Source of the DNA: Dermanyssus gallinae
Taxonomy: Eukaryota > Arthropoda > Arachnida > Mesostigmata > Dermanyssidae
DNA length: 64,000 nucleotides
Reading direction: 5' to 3'
NCBI GenBank assembly: GCA_003439945.1
Contig: QVRM01002452.1
Span: 231,501-295,500, forward strand
Shown piece after piece: positions 21,014 through 31,185 of the stretch (its first letter is position 1; the number at the start of each line of letters is the position of its first letter). The notes under the pieces are model-generated. The model searched no databases. It was not told the origin of the DNA and saw only the letters and a list, made by a program, of their open reading frames with translations. Both the position numbers and the translations under genes were made by a program.

Positions 21014-22306
21014 CTATGTTTGTCTTACATACTCATCTAAATATTTTGGTGCTGCTCTTGTCCTTTTTGACCGCCTCAACTCCGGTTGCTCGTTGTCACT
21101 CTCCTCCGCCGAGATGTATTCTTCCGGTTCTGACTGTTCCGACGGTTGCTCCCCCGATTCCGCTTGATCTGATGATGACTCTTCCTCCGATTCTTCTTCC
21201 CCCCTGAGCGGAACCGTCGGCCCGGCCCCTCTGCCAATCAGTGGCCCATGTTGTTGTTGTGGTGTTACTTTAGCCGGTTGCTCGGCGAGCGCTAGTCGGT
21301 TCCGGTGCCATATTCTATCATCGGCCAACACGTATGTATCAGCCCCCCTTCGTTCCTTTACCTGGATCGGCGGGCTGTACTTCTTCTCTCCATTCCTTAC
21401 GATTGGCCGTCTTATGCGCACCCATTGTACTGGACTCAACACTTGATCTATAGCCGCTCTACGTCGATCGGCGTACTCCTTTTGTGCATGCTGTTGCCTC
21501 TCGGTGTGTTCACGACTTGATGCATCAGTTCGCGTGGGTTCCAGCGGGGTTTTCACACTTAGTCGAGTTCGCATCGACCGACCATGAAGTAACGTGGCCG
21601 GTGAGACTCCCGTGGTTGCATGAGGAGTGGCGTTATATGCTCCCACCATTTCTCTTATACGTTTCTTGAAGTCCCCGCCCAGCTGCTTAGCAGTTTCAAA
21701 GAATCCCCCCAGAGTTCTGTTGAACCTCTCCACCAGGCCATTTGCCGCCGCATGGTAAACAGGGGTCAATCGATGGGCTACGCCAAATTTCTCCATGAAC
21801 TCGGCGAACGCTGTGCCGATATTGTCCGATATTAGATATTCGGGCACCCCTTCCTGATGAAATAGTCGGTGCAGAAAATCCACTATCTTTTCTGTGGTTG
21901 CCTCTTGAACGAGCTTCACCTCCGCCCATTTTGAATAGTAGTCAATTACCACTATTGCAAACCGCTGCTGGGCTCCCACTGATATGTCAGGTCCACGGAT
22001 GTCTAGCGCTAACTTTGTCCACGGTTGCTTCGGCCACGGAGTCGTTCGAATCGGAGCGGTCACGGGGCGTGCTGTTTTGTCGTGTCGAGGACACAGTCCA
22101 CAGCTTCGGATAGCTTCTTTCACGAATCTATCCATTTCGGGCCACCAAAATCGCTCCCGTAGTCGCTGCTTCGTTCGGACGATTCCTTGGTGCGCATCGT
22201 CGTGTGCCAACTTGAACGCCTGTAACCTGCACGCCACGGGTAACACAATCCTGGCTCCACGCATCATTACTCCTTGCACTTCTGACAATTCATGTATTAC
22301 GGAGGC
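21014..22306 (-). pseudogene. Gypsy integrase region
   Basis: Open from 22306 to 21014 after an in-frame TAG at 22307-22309. The zinc-binding N-terminus is HDDAHQG with CGLC (residues about 28-68 from the MSEVQG start). The core shows D in LALDIRGP, D in ISDNIGTAF (one extra residue compared with the usual SDNGTxF), and E in GLVERFNRTL, i.e. a D,D,E set. The GPY-like C-terminal region VRIRRPIV is followed by RRGADTYVL. The last 90 residues are Glu/Ser-rich and end in RSKRTRAAPKYL. Integrase joins element cDNA to the chromosome. This is the longest intact domain of the copy. Confidence 0.93.
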
Positions 22307-22640
22307 CTACACTCTATCTTTTGGCGAGGGTTTCCTGTGCCGCATCCACCCCCGTACCTGTGTTAGCTCGGAATCTATTCTAGACAATCGTGCAATTTCT
22401 TCCCAGTTCAGTGGTTTCACTTCTTGTGTCAGATACGATACTACTATTTCTGTTGCATCATTCACTTCAAATTTATCAGTATTTGGTAATCGTGACAACA
22501 TATCCGGAATGTGGTTAGACGCTCCTGCGCGGTATTCTATTGAAAAATTATATCCCTCAATCGCTCCACCCAGCGGCCTATTCGCATTGGTGCTCTTCCC
22601 GTTCATTATGCTCCTAACAACGTAACTAATGCTGAGTGAT
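22307..22640 (-). pseudogene. Gypsy RNase H to integrase connection
   Basis: Encodes NFSIEYRAGASNHIPDMLSRLP, the segment after RNase H in Gypsy pol, then WEEIARLS and a MRHRKPSPKDRV end at a TAG. It is in a different frame from the RNase H to its right, so a frameshift lies near 22600-22640. Confidence 0.88.
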
Positions 22641-23532
22641 CGGTACGGAGTCGAAATGGTCGTCCAAATAAATATACATGCCACCGCTCTATCGCAAAAA
22701 GGCACGCCAGCGCTTCTTTCTCCCCTGTTGAATACTTTTGCTGCGTGTCCGTTAATGTACAAAACGCGTACGCTACCGGTCTTTCACCTTCTGGGCCCCT
22801 CTGCAACAACACTCCCCCCAAACCAATATTGCTCGCGTCCGTTTCCACGATAACGTCGTACTCCGTGTTAAATATTGCTAACGGCTTAGCTTGTACATTA
22901 CTTTGTTTCATCTCTTCAAAAGACTCCCGCTGTTCCTGTCCCCACGTAAATTTCGATTCTTTTTTCAACAATCGCCTCAATGGCTCCGTCATCTCGGAAA
23001 ATCGTGGAACGCATCTCATATAAAAACGTGCTGCCCCCAATACTGATCTCACCTGTGCTGCATTCTTTGGTTCCGCTAGTTCACTGATTGCCTTAATATT
23101 ATCCATACACGGTGTAACTCCATTCCTACTTATACTGAACCCCACGAAATCCACTTTATCCACTCCAATTACGCACTTTGAATTTAATGTCATTCCCGAC
23201 TCTGCTATCCTGCGCAAGACTTCCTTAAGTCTACTATCATGTTGTTCTCTAGATTCTCCGTAGATAAGAATGTCATCTAAGTACACCAATACACCTTCCA
23301 ATCCTTCCAACATGTCCTTCATCATTTTCTGAAATGCGGCTGGTGCTGATGCCAGTCCGAAGCACAACCGTCTGTAGCGAAATACTCCCCACGGTGTAAT
23401 GAATGCTGTCAGATCTCTTGATTCCTCCGCTAGCTCTACCTGGTGATATGCCGACATTGCATCCAACTTAGAAAACCACTTTGCTCTCTTCAATTCTGCT
23501 AATAAATCCTCTAAGTATGGTAACGGAAACAC
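22606..23532 (-). pseudogene. Gypsy RT palm and RNase H
   Basis: Continues in frame from the TAG at 23533. It has KWFSKLDAMSAYHQVEL, the GVFRYRRLCFGLASAPAAF block, the catalytic YLDD (VLVYLDDILIYG), GFSISRNGV and the tether. RNase H follows with ETDASNIGLGGVL, YSTGEKEAL and RTDHSALV. All key residues are present. Reverse transcriptase copies element RNA and RNase H degrades it. Confidence 0.94.
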
Positions 23533-24855
23533 CTAAGGGGTTATAGCCTCATTCACTTGTCGTAAATCCACACACACTCTCACCCCACCACCCTTCTTTG
23601 CCACCACCACCATAGCTGATATCCACTCCGACGCCTCTATCGGCTCAATTACCCCCAATTTCACTTGTCGATCAATTTCTTTCTTCACTGTATCCACGGT
23701 TGCTAACGGCAGTCGCCTTAATTTTTGTTGAACTGGCCTAGCCCCTTGTTTCACTTTCACACGATGTCGATACCCCCTCACTAATCCTAGCTGACCTGAA
23801 AATAACTTCCCATACTCCTCCACTGTCCCCAATTTGTCCACTGACGCTACCACTCTTCCATCCACCGCACACTTCTGCCCCTTACAATCCACACACACTT
23901 CCAACTTCGCTAATGCATCACGTCCTAATACTGATTTCCCCCACTTTACCACAAATACCTCCATCACCACAGATTTCTTTCCTAGTTCAATTGTACATTC
24001 CACTACCCCTAATACATCAATCACTTCTCCACTACATGCCTCAATTACCACTCCTGTTTCCTTCAATCCTCTCGTTTTTCCACTTAATATTCCACTCACA
24101 TCTTTCCAATTTACTATTGTCACTGCACTCCCCGTATCCACTAAAAATTTTACTATCTGCTTATCTACTCGTGCATTTATCCTAATTTCCGAGCTAACAC
24201 ACAGAGTATAGATTTGTGTAATTTTATTTGGCCCACTCGCCTGCGCCTCATCCGGCCAGTCTCCTTCGTTCTCCAAAAACCGCACCACTCGCTTGCCTTG
24301 CGCCGTCGCTCCACACGCCCTCTTGAAATGGCCCGTTCGGTAACACTTAAAGCAGGTTGCTTTTGTGGCCGGGCACAGGTGGTACCCGGCCAGGTGCGTG
24401 TCGCTACCACAAGCCGTGCAGGGCTTCCAATTGCCGCGATCGAATTTGGCCGGCTGTCGGCGCCGACTTATCGCTGCCACCGCGACGTCTCGCTCTAGCT
24501 GCCTTGCCTCCGCCATGTTGCGCTCGAGGCGGATTCCTATTTCACGCGCCTGAGCCAGCTTGAGATCGTCGTCTTCTAATAGCAGCCGCTCACGCAACCT
24601 CGGAATCGACGTCCCCGTGGTGAGCTGTGTCTTGATGGCTTCTTCAGGCGTGAATTGCTCAAACTTACATTTCGCCGCCATTCGCGTCAGCTCGGCCACG
24701 TATTCTTCTAGTGGCTCTCCCGGTCGCTGCCGTCGCCTACGAAATTCGTCGCGGGCCGCTGCCAGCCCCTTCTTCTGTGCAAATCTGTCCACCAGTCGCG
24801 CTTTCATTTCTTCATATTCGTCACCTCCGGCCTCCACTGGCCTATCCTTTATCAC
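23533..24855 (-). pseudogene. Gypsy gag, protease and RT fingers
   Basis: 440 codons. The gag capsid-like region shows GEPLEEYVAEL, then the knuckles CTACGSDTHLAGYHLC and CFKCYRTGHFKRAC. Protease follows with FLVDTGSAVTIV and VLGRDAL. RT fingers then show GVIEPIEASEWISAMVVV, GGGVRVCVDLRQVNEAITP. A TAG replaces one codon directly after ITP, and the next ORF continues in frame. The left edge is the TA-repeat lesion in gag. Gag and pol are in one frame, so no programmed shift is evident. Confidence 0.94.
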
Positions 24856-25059
24856 TTTATATTGTAGCTATATATATATAACCTCAAATCCTAGTGCATT
24901 CTTCAGGAGCGCGCACTTCCTTTTTGCGTCGAATCTCTCCGCGCCTGGGTGCGCGTCCAAATATGCCTCGAACGCCTCCAACCAGTCTTCTATCGCCGCT
25001 GCTGGCGGCCCGGCCACCGGCATGAATTGTGGCGGCGGTACTGGTCCGTATGTTGCCAT
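24856..25059 (-). pseudogene. Gypsy gag N-terminus, cut by a TA repeat
   Basis: ATG at 25057-25059 (MATYGPVPPPQFMPV), then IEDWLEAFEAYLDAH and KNALGFEV. A (TA)n run at 24868-24880 then introduces a stop, after which the frame of the main gag ORF resumes (VIKDRPV). The start fits because it lies about 200 bp inside the 5' LTR. Length up to the knuckles is normal for a small Gypsy gag. Confidence 0.85.
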
Positions 25060-25253
25060 CTCTCTCCGTTCCTCCAACCGTCACCAACTCCGTCACCACC
25101 GCCTGTCGTCTCCACCACTCGCCGTCTCCACCGCTCGCCGTCTCCACCGCTTGTCGTCTCCACCACCACCACTGCCACCAACCACCACCGCGTTACTCTT
25201 TAACGTGCGCTGTCCGTCCTGTCCGCTACTATAAGACTGACCGCTAGGTTCAG

Positions 25254-25271
25254 TCAAGTCGACTGCGCCAA
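25254..25271 (-). other. Gypsy primer binding site
   Basis: On the minus strand TTGGCGCAGTCGACTTGAC lies directly after the 5' LTR, where the tRNA primer anneals. TGGCG is a common start for such sites; the tRNA species is not assigned. Confidence 0.7.
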
Positions 25272-25490
25272 TGTACGCCGTCTACGTACGGAACAATAAG
25301 GACACTCACCGTTCGAGTAACCGGCTTAACCAGCACCGACGCCAAAAAGGCTTTTAGTTTATTTCATCCCAATTTATAGATATTGTTAGCGCCCCCTGGT
25401 GGCAAGCATTCCCCTACCCCGGGCGGCGCGCTTCCCTCTATCTAAATCATCATAGATCATCACAATCATCAATCCATCTCATACACTACA
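25272..25490 (-). repeat. Gypsy 5' LTR
   Basis: 219 bp, same termini as the partner LTR. The right edge abuts the TAAAT target duplication at 25491-25495. Confidence 0.95.
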
Positions 25491-25495
25491 TAAAT

Positions 25496-25717
25496 GCACA
25501 AAGCAGTCGCATCTGGGTCAACAAGAGCCTTCACGTGGTTCACGAAGAGCCGTTATTTTTACCATATGTGAGATTCTGATGCGGTTCTTGGTCCAAAGGA
25601 ATCATTGGGCCCTGTTGTTTTCACTTCATCATGTATGGCGAGCCTTATCGCAGCATGATATTGATACAGAGAACCAAACAACTACCTCACCAATATTGTA
25701 ATTTTACTAGAAATGCC

Positions 25718-25795
<78 letters not shown>

Positions 25796-26183
25796 TAATG
25801 GGACCGCCTTCCCCAGACGGTAACTTTACTTAAATTGGGTATTTCCTCATTGAGCTTAAAACATCCATAATTATACATTTTCAACAATTGTAACAGTTAA
25901 AAGAATTAAAAAGAAAGCTATCGCCCGTTTCTGCCCGCTCTTCTACCTGTGTCAACATCCTACAGATTACATAGCGGCGTTTATTAGATTTTGAATAGTT
26001 CAAATCTGCTGAAAGACTTATCCAGATAAACATATCTTTAGTATATCCGGCAAACTTAAACAAGTCTGTTGTTTAAGTTTGGTTCTGCATTCCTTACTAG
26101 GTAACTCTAATATACATCTAAACAGATGAGGAAGTATGGCATTTATGTTTACTAGGCGATAGTTAGGCATCAATATATATATA
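25496..26183. other. Unassigned DNA with (TA)n at 25719-25791
   Basis: A 73 bp TA tract with one TGTA interruption. No gene or repeat is recognised in the rest. Confidence 0.6.
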
Positions 26184-27167
26184 CATGGTGTGACAGAAAA
26201 ATTTCAAGAGCGATATACAGAATTGTAAAGCTCGTTAAAGCAAATGTTTTTTCTTCCAATAGAACATGGTCTCTGAGAAGTTTTGTTTTGGAGTGAAAGT
26301 GAAATTACTACAATTTGTAACACTGGTGTTTTTGCCCAACATAGAAGCACAAAATGTGCTGTTGCGAGATAACAGGCCAGTCCTGCTAGACAGAAACTAA
26401 GCACACCTTCCGTGTTCGTGATAAAATTCTGCTCCATCTGAAGAATATGCAAGGCCGGTCAGAAGACGCGACATGGTCGCTTAGAAGAGAACTCGCCAAA
26501 AATGTAGTTTTTTTGTAAGTGAATACTTCAGAATCATAACCCTACGACAACTCACAGCGCTCTATTATTACATATTCAGCCAATGCGCAATTGCGATCAT
26601 TTTGGTACCAAACATATGTCAATGCGAGCTGTGGTTGCGGAGTAATTACGATTTTTCGGAAGGCATGTCCAGATTAAGTGCATGTAAATGTGCTGCAATG
26701 ACTGTGGCGACGTTCACTACCGCCGACGTGTCGCGCGACAGCCGCAGCGCGTCATTTTTCATGCACTTAATCTGGACATGCCCTCCGCAGCCACAGCTCG
26801 CATTGACATATGTTTGGTACCAAAATGATCGCCATAAATTGCGGGTATGATTCTGGAGTATTTGGCGAGTTCTTTTCTAAGCGACCATGTCGCGTCTTCT
26901 GACCGGCCTTGCATATTTTTCTTTCATGGAGCAGAATTTTATCACGAACACAAAGATGTGCTTAGTTTCTGTCTAGGAGGACTGGTTGTCTCGCAACAGC
27001 ACATTTTGTGCTCCTATATTGGGCAAAAACACCAGTGTTACAAATTGTAGTAATTTCACTCTCACTCCAAAACAAGACTTCTCAGAGACCATGTTCCATT
27101 GGAAAAAACATTTGCTTTAACGAGCTCTACAATTCTGTATATCGCTCTTGAATTTTTTTGTCACACC

Positions 27168-27170
<3 letters not shown>
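26184..27170. mobile_element. 987-bp foldback (palindromic) non-autonomous DNA transposon
   Basis: The left half is repeated in inverted orientation in the right half over nearly the full length. Outer ends are CA(T/G)GGTGTGACA, with TA on both sides and a (TA)n tract on the right. Matching blocks on the way in include 'gcgatatacagaatt', 'gtaacactggtgttt', 'aagcgaccatgtcgcgtctt', 'caaacatatgtcaatgcgag' and 'catgcacttaatctggacat'. The unpaired centre is only about 75 bp (26685-26760), GC-rich, with 'gcgcgacagccgcagcgcg'. The terminal CAGGGTGTG-type sequence and TA target fit the mariner/Tc1 superfamily. There is no ORF and no transposase. Confidence 0.92.

Positions 27171-27212
<42 letters not shown>
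27171..27212. repeat. (TA)n microsatellite
   Basis: 42 bp, directly at the right end of the foldback element. Confidence 0.95.
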
Positions 27213-27215
<3 letters not shown>

Positions 27216-27244
27216 GCCACATCAGTCCAACTACTGATAGGCAG

Positions 27245-27330
27245 GAAGCTAGCTGTGTGGGCTTAGACTTTGTAGCAATGATTTCTTAGTTGTGACGCGT
27301 CGATGATCGAATCCTGCTCGGGCAGAACTC
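27245..27330 (+). other. Possible tRNA-derived SINE head or tRNA relic
   Basis: 'tagctgtgtgg' resembles a pol III A box, and 'gatcgaatcc' about 60 bp later is one change from a B box. No cloverleaf could be folded with confidence by eye. Confidence 0.2.
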
Positions 27331-27586
27331 TGCATTTTCTCTCGTTATTGCATCAATGGGGTTAAGATCGTCCTGCTGCATCCGCTTCTGGAGAACAAGA
27401 CTGGTATGAGAACGCAATGACTAGGCTCAAAATGCAGAGACAAAGCAATGGCATATATAGCTGTCTCCTACCAGCCAGCTAAATACGAGGGTTTGATTTT
27501 GCCCAGCAATGCCTCTCCTGACAAACGTTGTAAATATAGGTTCGTTGACCATACAGAGTCAGTTGGTCCGTCAACTTTACTGACTG

Positions 27587-27637
27587 ATTCACAGTAAATA
27601 TCCATCCAGTCCAACTGGATGGATATTTACTGTGAAT
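27587..27637. repeat. Perfect hairpin, 24-bp arms, 3-nt loop
   Basis: Arms 27587-27610 and 27614-27637 are exact reverse complements around CCA. See findings. Confidence 0.97.
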
Positions 27638-27639
27638 TG

Positions 27640-28277
27640 ATCGATCAAGCGGTTGTTCAGTACCAGTAATCGGTAAGTGTAATATATACTAGCGGTCAGT
27701 GTAATCCCAACGATGTTGTTATTTCCAAAGAAAAGAAGGTAACGATGTGCATTAATTAATGAATAGGTATTCATTCGAATAGAGAGGTAGATAAAGCGAT
27801 CCATCGGTAGGTGGCAGCACATCGATCGTTGATAGATGAATGACCGACGCCAAAGACGCGTCCTTGATGTGTTTTGGTGGATAGCCCAAAGATAGCTGCG
27901 AAGCCAAAGGGGCACGGCTAAGGACAGGGAGGGAAAGAGGACAAGATGAAGAAGCGAAGACAGCTAAAGACACACACGGAGAGAGACAGAAGAATCTAAG
28001 CGGAACAGCGTCCTCGCTGCAGCTCGCTTTTGTTGGCTGTTTGAGCGAAACGCCTCATGATGGACGAGAAAGAGACGGTGGTCGGTCAGCAGCGGAGGCC
28101 GACAGCGGGTGCGGACATACGAATGGACATATGGACCAACCGCCGGAAGTGAGGCTTTTACGTTCGCGCGCGTTAATGTAGACGCTGCCGCTCTACGATG
28201 AAGAAAATGGGTCCCCGCCAAATGATGCCAGAAAGTTAGCCAGCTGACTATATTATTATGCTACGTACGTGTAGAAG
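27640..28277. other. Unassigned DNA
   Basis: Open minus-strand frames have no motifs. Confidence 0.5.
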
Positions 28278-28700
28278 ATGGGACTGGGACGGAGACGAAG
28301 ACGAAGCGACGACGACGACCAGGACCACGACCAGGACCTCGGTAACGAACCGACGTTGACTAGAAGGAGGTCGAGGAGAAGGAGAAGGAGGAGAAGAAGA
28401 AGAAGAAAACGGACACACGGGGGTGGAGCAGGGGGTGAAAAGGGAGCCCCTGACGATGAAGCCATGAAGCGGGAAACGCGAGAAGCAGGCATTTTTGTGA
28501 ATCTTCCGGAAGGCAAACGGCCACGAACTAACGGCGATTACGGAAACAGCAGCCGGCGTCGCAGTAGACGCATCGGCACAGCGTTTACGACGCCGGTGGA
28601 CACCCACCAGCCGGTCGAAGACGTCGCCGGAAAGTGACCGCCTCCAATCTCAAGCAAAAGTATCGTCGCCGCCACCGCCGTCGTCGTCGTTGTTGTTGTT
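28278..28700. repeat. Low-complexity purine-rich and GTC-rich tracts
   Basis: Runs of (GAC)n, (GGA/AGA)n and (GTC/GTT)n. A 119-aa plus-strand frame (poly-Asp and poly-Arg) arises from the repeats and is not supported as a gene. Confidence 0.7.
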
Positions 28701-31185
28701 ATCGTTGTCGCCAGGACTAAGTCGTAACTGCCCATTTATTAAGGACTTGCTGACAGCATCTTCCAGTGTGACATGGTATCAAGTCTCTGGCAGTTTATTA
28801 CATGTGCTTACAATACATGTGCAATAGTACTGGTCATATGAGGAATAATAATAATAATAATAATTCGGATATTCACATTCGTGGTCCAATATGCTCGAAC
28901 CTCTCAGCCGTCAGTGTAGAACACTGATAATAATATAATAATGTGATTATTTAAAAAGCATGATAACGAGAAGTAATAATGACACGGAAACGACGCAATG
29001 GAGGTATCCTCTCTAAAACGAGACTGGCTTTTAGTAGCTCTTTAATCTAGCGGTCGAACGTTAATATGCTTGTTTTTTCTTTATGCAACTTCACAACATC
29101 ACAAACATTTATCTTATTACTAGACTAAATAACAACAGATTGGACGCGCCTATAGTGGCAAATCAGACATGCCGATAACTCATATACTCATAATTGTACG
29201 CAAAGCGTAACGTGTCGGGCGCATGCATTAATAAACTGCAGCACCGGCGTTATAGACAAACGCCAGTACGCGATTTAATTATATTTAAATAATATGTGCC
29301 AATTAGATGTCGATAACAAAGTTACATTTGCAAACCGCGCGCCTAGAGCATTTTCTCCACTCAAACATTGAACGGGTCGCTTTGACCAGATTTCCTTGAC
29401 GACTAATATCCGAATATATATATATATATACTCGTTTCTTTTCTTTGACAAGCTCAAAACCTGAATTTTGTCACATTGCCTGCCCGTCAGTGCACCCGTT
29501 GGCACTGTCCGAAAGCTGTGTTATTTTCTGACGTTTTTTGCTGGTTAGGGTGGCGCACTTGTCAGTTGACGTGCCCCTAGAGAATCTACCCAGTGGAAAG
29601 GTGCTGCCACTTTAGGCTGTCCTTATTTCGCGTAAGCGAACAACGCCAAACTCATATTGGGCGGGAGTTTCGTACACAGTCGAGACGACTCTCGAGTCCA
29701 TTGTTTTCCTTTGTCCAAGAACTCTGTTCGGAACGCTGGCGACGTGCGTTGACCTGCTGCCATCTCTGGTCATGCAAGTAAACAAATGCTGTTGGCAGCT
29801 TGAGTCAGTCAGACGAAGAATATCTCCGAACAGCCTTTTGCGGGCGGCAGCGACGGTTGTTCACTTTTTGTGTGTCTCCGGGATCAAATGGCCCAGTACA
29901 TTATCCTGATTTGTTCAAGTTGGCGAGGATGCCCTCCCCTCTTTTTAACATACCGTCAGCGTGCTGGTTGAAAAAAAAACATGTGACAACTCTACTTTAT
30001 GTTTCATCGCCGATACTGAAAACGTAAAAAGGGTGCGTTATCTTCGTTATTTGCTTCTTATTGCAGACATGGACCATTCAACTTTAAGATTAGATCCTCG
30101 GTTTCTAAGTGCGTACATACACATTTAAGTATGTCTTGACAGCCGGAGCGAAGCTCCTTTCGTACCTAGTCGGAGCGTCGCAGTTCAGCTTTAAATAAAT
30201 GGCAGTACGTACAACTCACGCAATCGAAATCAAGGTTTTAAAATTAGAGAGGGGTTTGCGTTGCGGCAGTAAATATGACTCTTTTAAAGCCACTACGGCA
30301 GTAAATTTGACTTTCCAGAGCGTTTTGCCGTGATGAGCTATGTGTGCTGCAGGCACCTTTCTCGCAAATAGAAAGTTGGTCAGGTGTATAAGCACCTTAT
30401 AGTAATATTCCCTAGAATCATTGACCGTGAAATACAAGGCATACGATATAGCTTATGTGGCAACAAATCTATATTGTCATATTGTCGTGGTTCATTCGAG
30501 AACTGTCAATCCATTTCGAACCGACTAGTTAACGCGCTCGTTCTAGTCAACCAGGGGTACCGGCTAGGGTGCCTTCTATCATAGCTTAATCGGCATAATG
30601 ACAAGAGAACAATAGCGAGCCGCCTTAACTCTAGAAACACACAAACAGCATATATGAGCCGAAAAAAGTCGGATTTGCGACAATTTGTGTATTCCCATTT
30701 ACTTGGGGATGCGCTCCATGAATGTGTCTTTTGAGGTGTGCCAAAATAGATGTCACTCGGGTCCTCGTGGACAGTATTCTATGTAAATTTGCCTTTGGCT
30801 GAGAACAACGTAGTTCAATTCAGAAGACCAAAGTTTTAAATACCAAGGAGAAAATAAAAACAAGATGAACTAATGAGAACCCGAAGAAGTACAACATTCC
30901 ACGTTTTACCATTGTATTGAACAAACGTGTGGTTGGCCTTTCTCTGGCGTATGATTGCTTATTGTTCTTACGATTAAGTACACATAGACTATAGTACGAT
31001 TAAGTACACATATCTATCGACTATCATGTCCAAGGTGACACCCACGTACAAAGATATTAATCATTTAATTTTTGCTGACCTTGAATTACTCTCAGAGTAC
31101 AGACTCCTTGACGATTCGTGGTTACCAAGATGTTTAGCCAAGTCACATACACGAATGACGCTCATATACCAACTCATGTACATAT
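28701..31185. other. Unassigned DNA
   Basis: Includes (AAT)n at about 28846-28863, (TA)n at 29413-29430 and an 18-bp direct repeat ('tacgattaagtacacata') at 30969-30986 and 30995-31012. No gene is recognised. Confidence 0.5.

Larger units (their letters stand above)
20761..25490 (-). mobile_element. Complete Gypsy-type LTR retrotransposon (inactive)
   Basis: 4,730 bp, flanked by a perfect 5-bp duplication TAAAT (20756-20760 and 25491-25495). LTRs at both ends, PBS and PPT in place, and gag-protease-RT-RNase H-integrase order on the minus strand. By my reading the LTRs differ by about six substitutions and three small indels, so this insertion is much younger than the copy at 1901-8660. Lesions: a TA-repeat stop in gag, TAG at 23533, a shift near 22600-22640 and TAG at 22307. 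The integrase-last order defines Gypsy/Ty3. No env-like ORF is seen. Confidence 0.96.

Noticed and set aside
27245..27330. tRNA gene
   Set aside because: A- and B-box-like words are present but too far apart, and no cloverleaf could be drawn; kept only as a low-confidence SINE-like candidate.
28278..28637. Arg/Asp-rich 119-aa protein
   Set aside because: Translation of GAC and AGA repeats; the opposite strand is open too, as expected for simple repeats.
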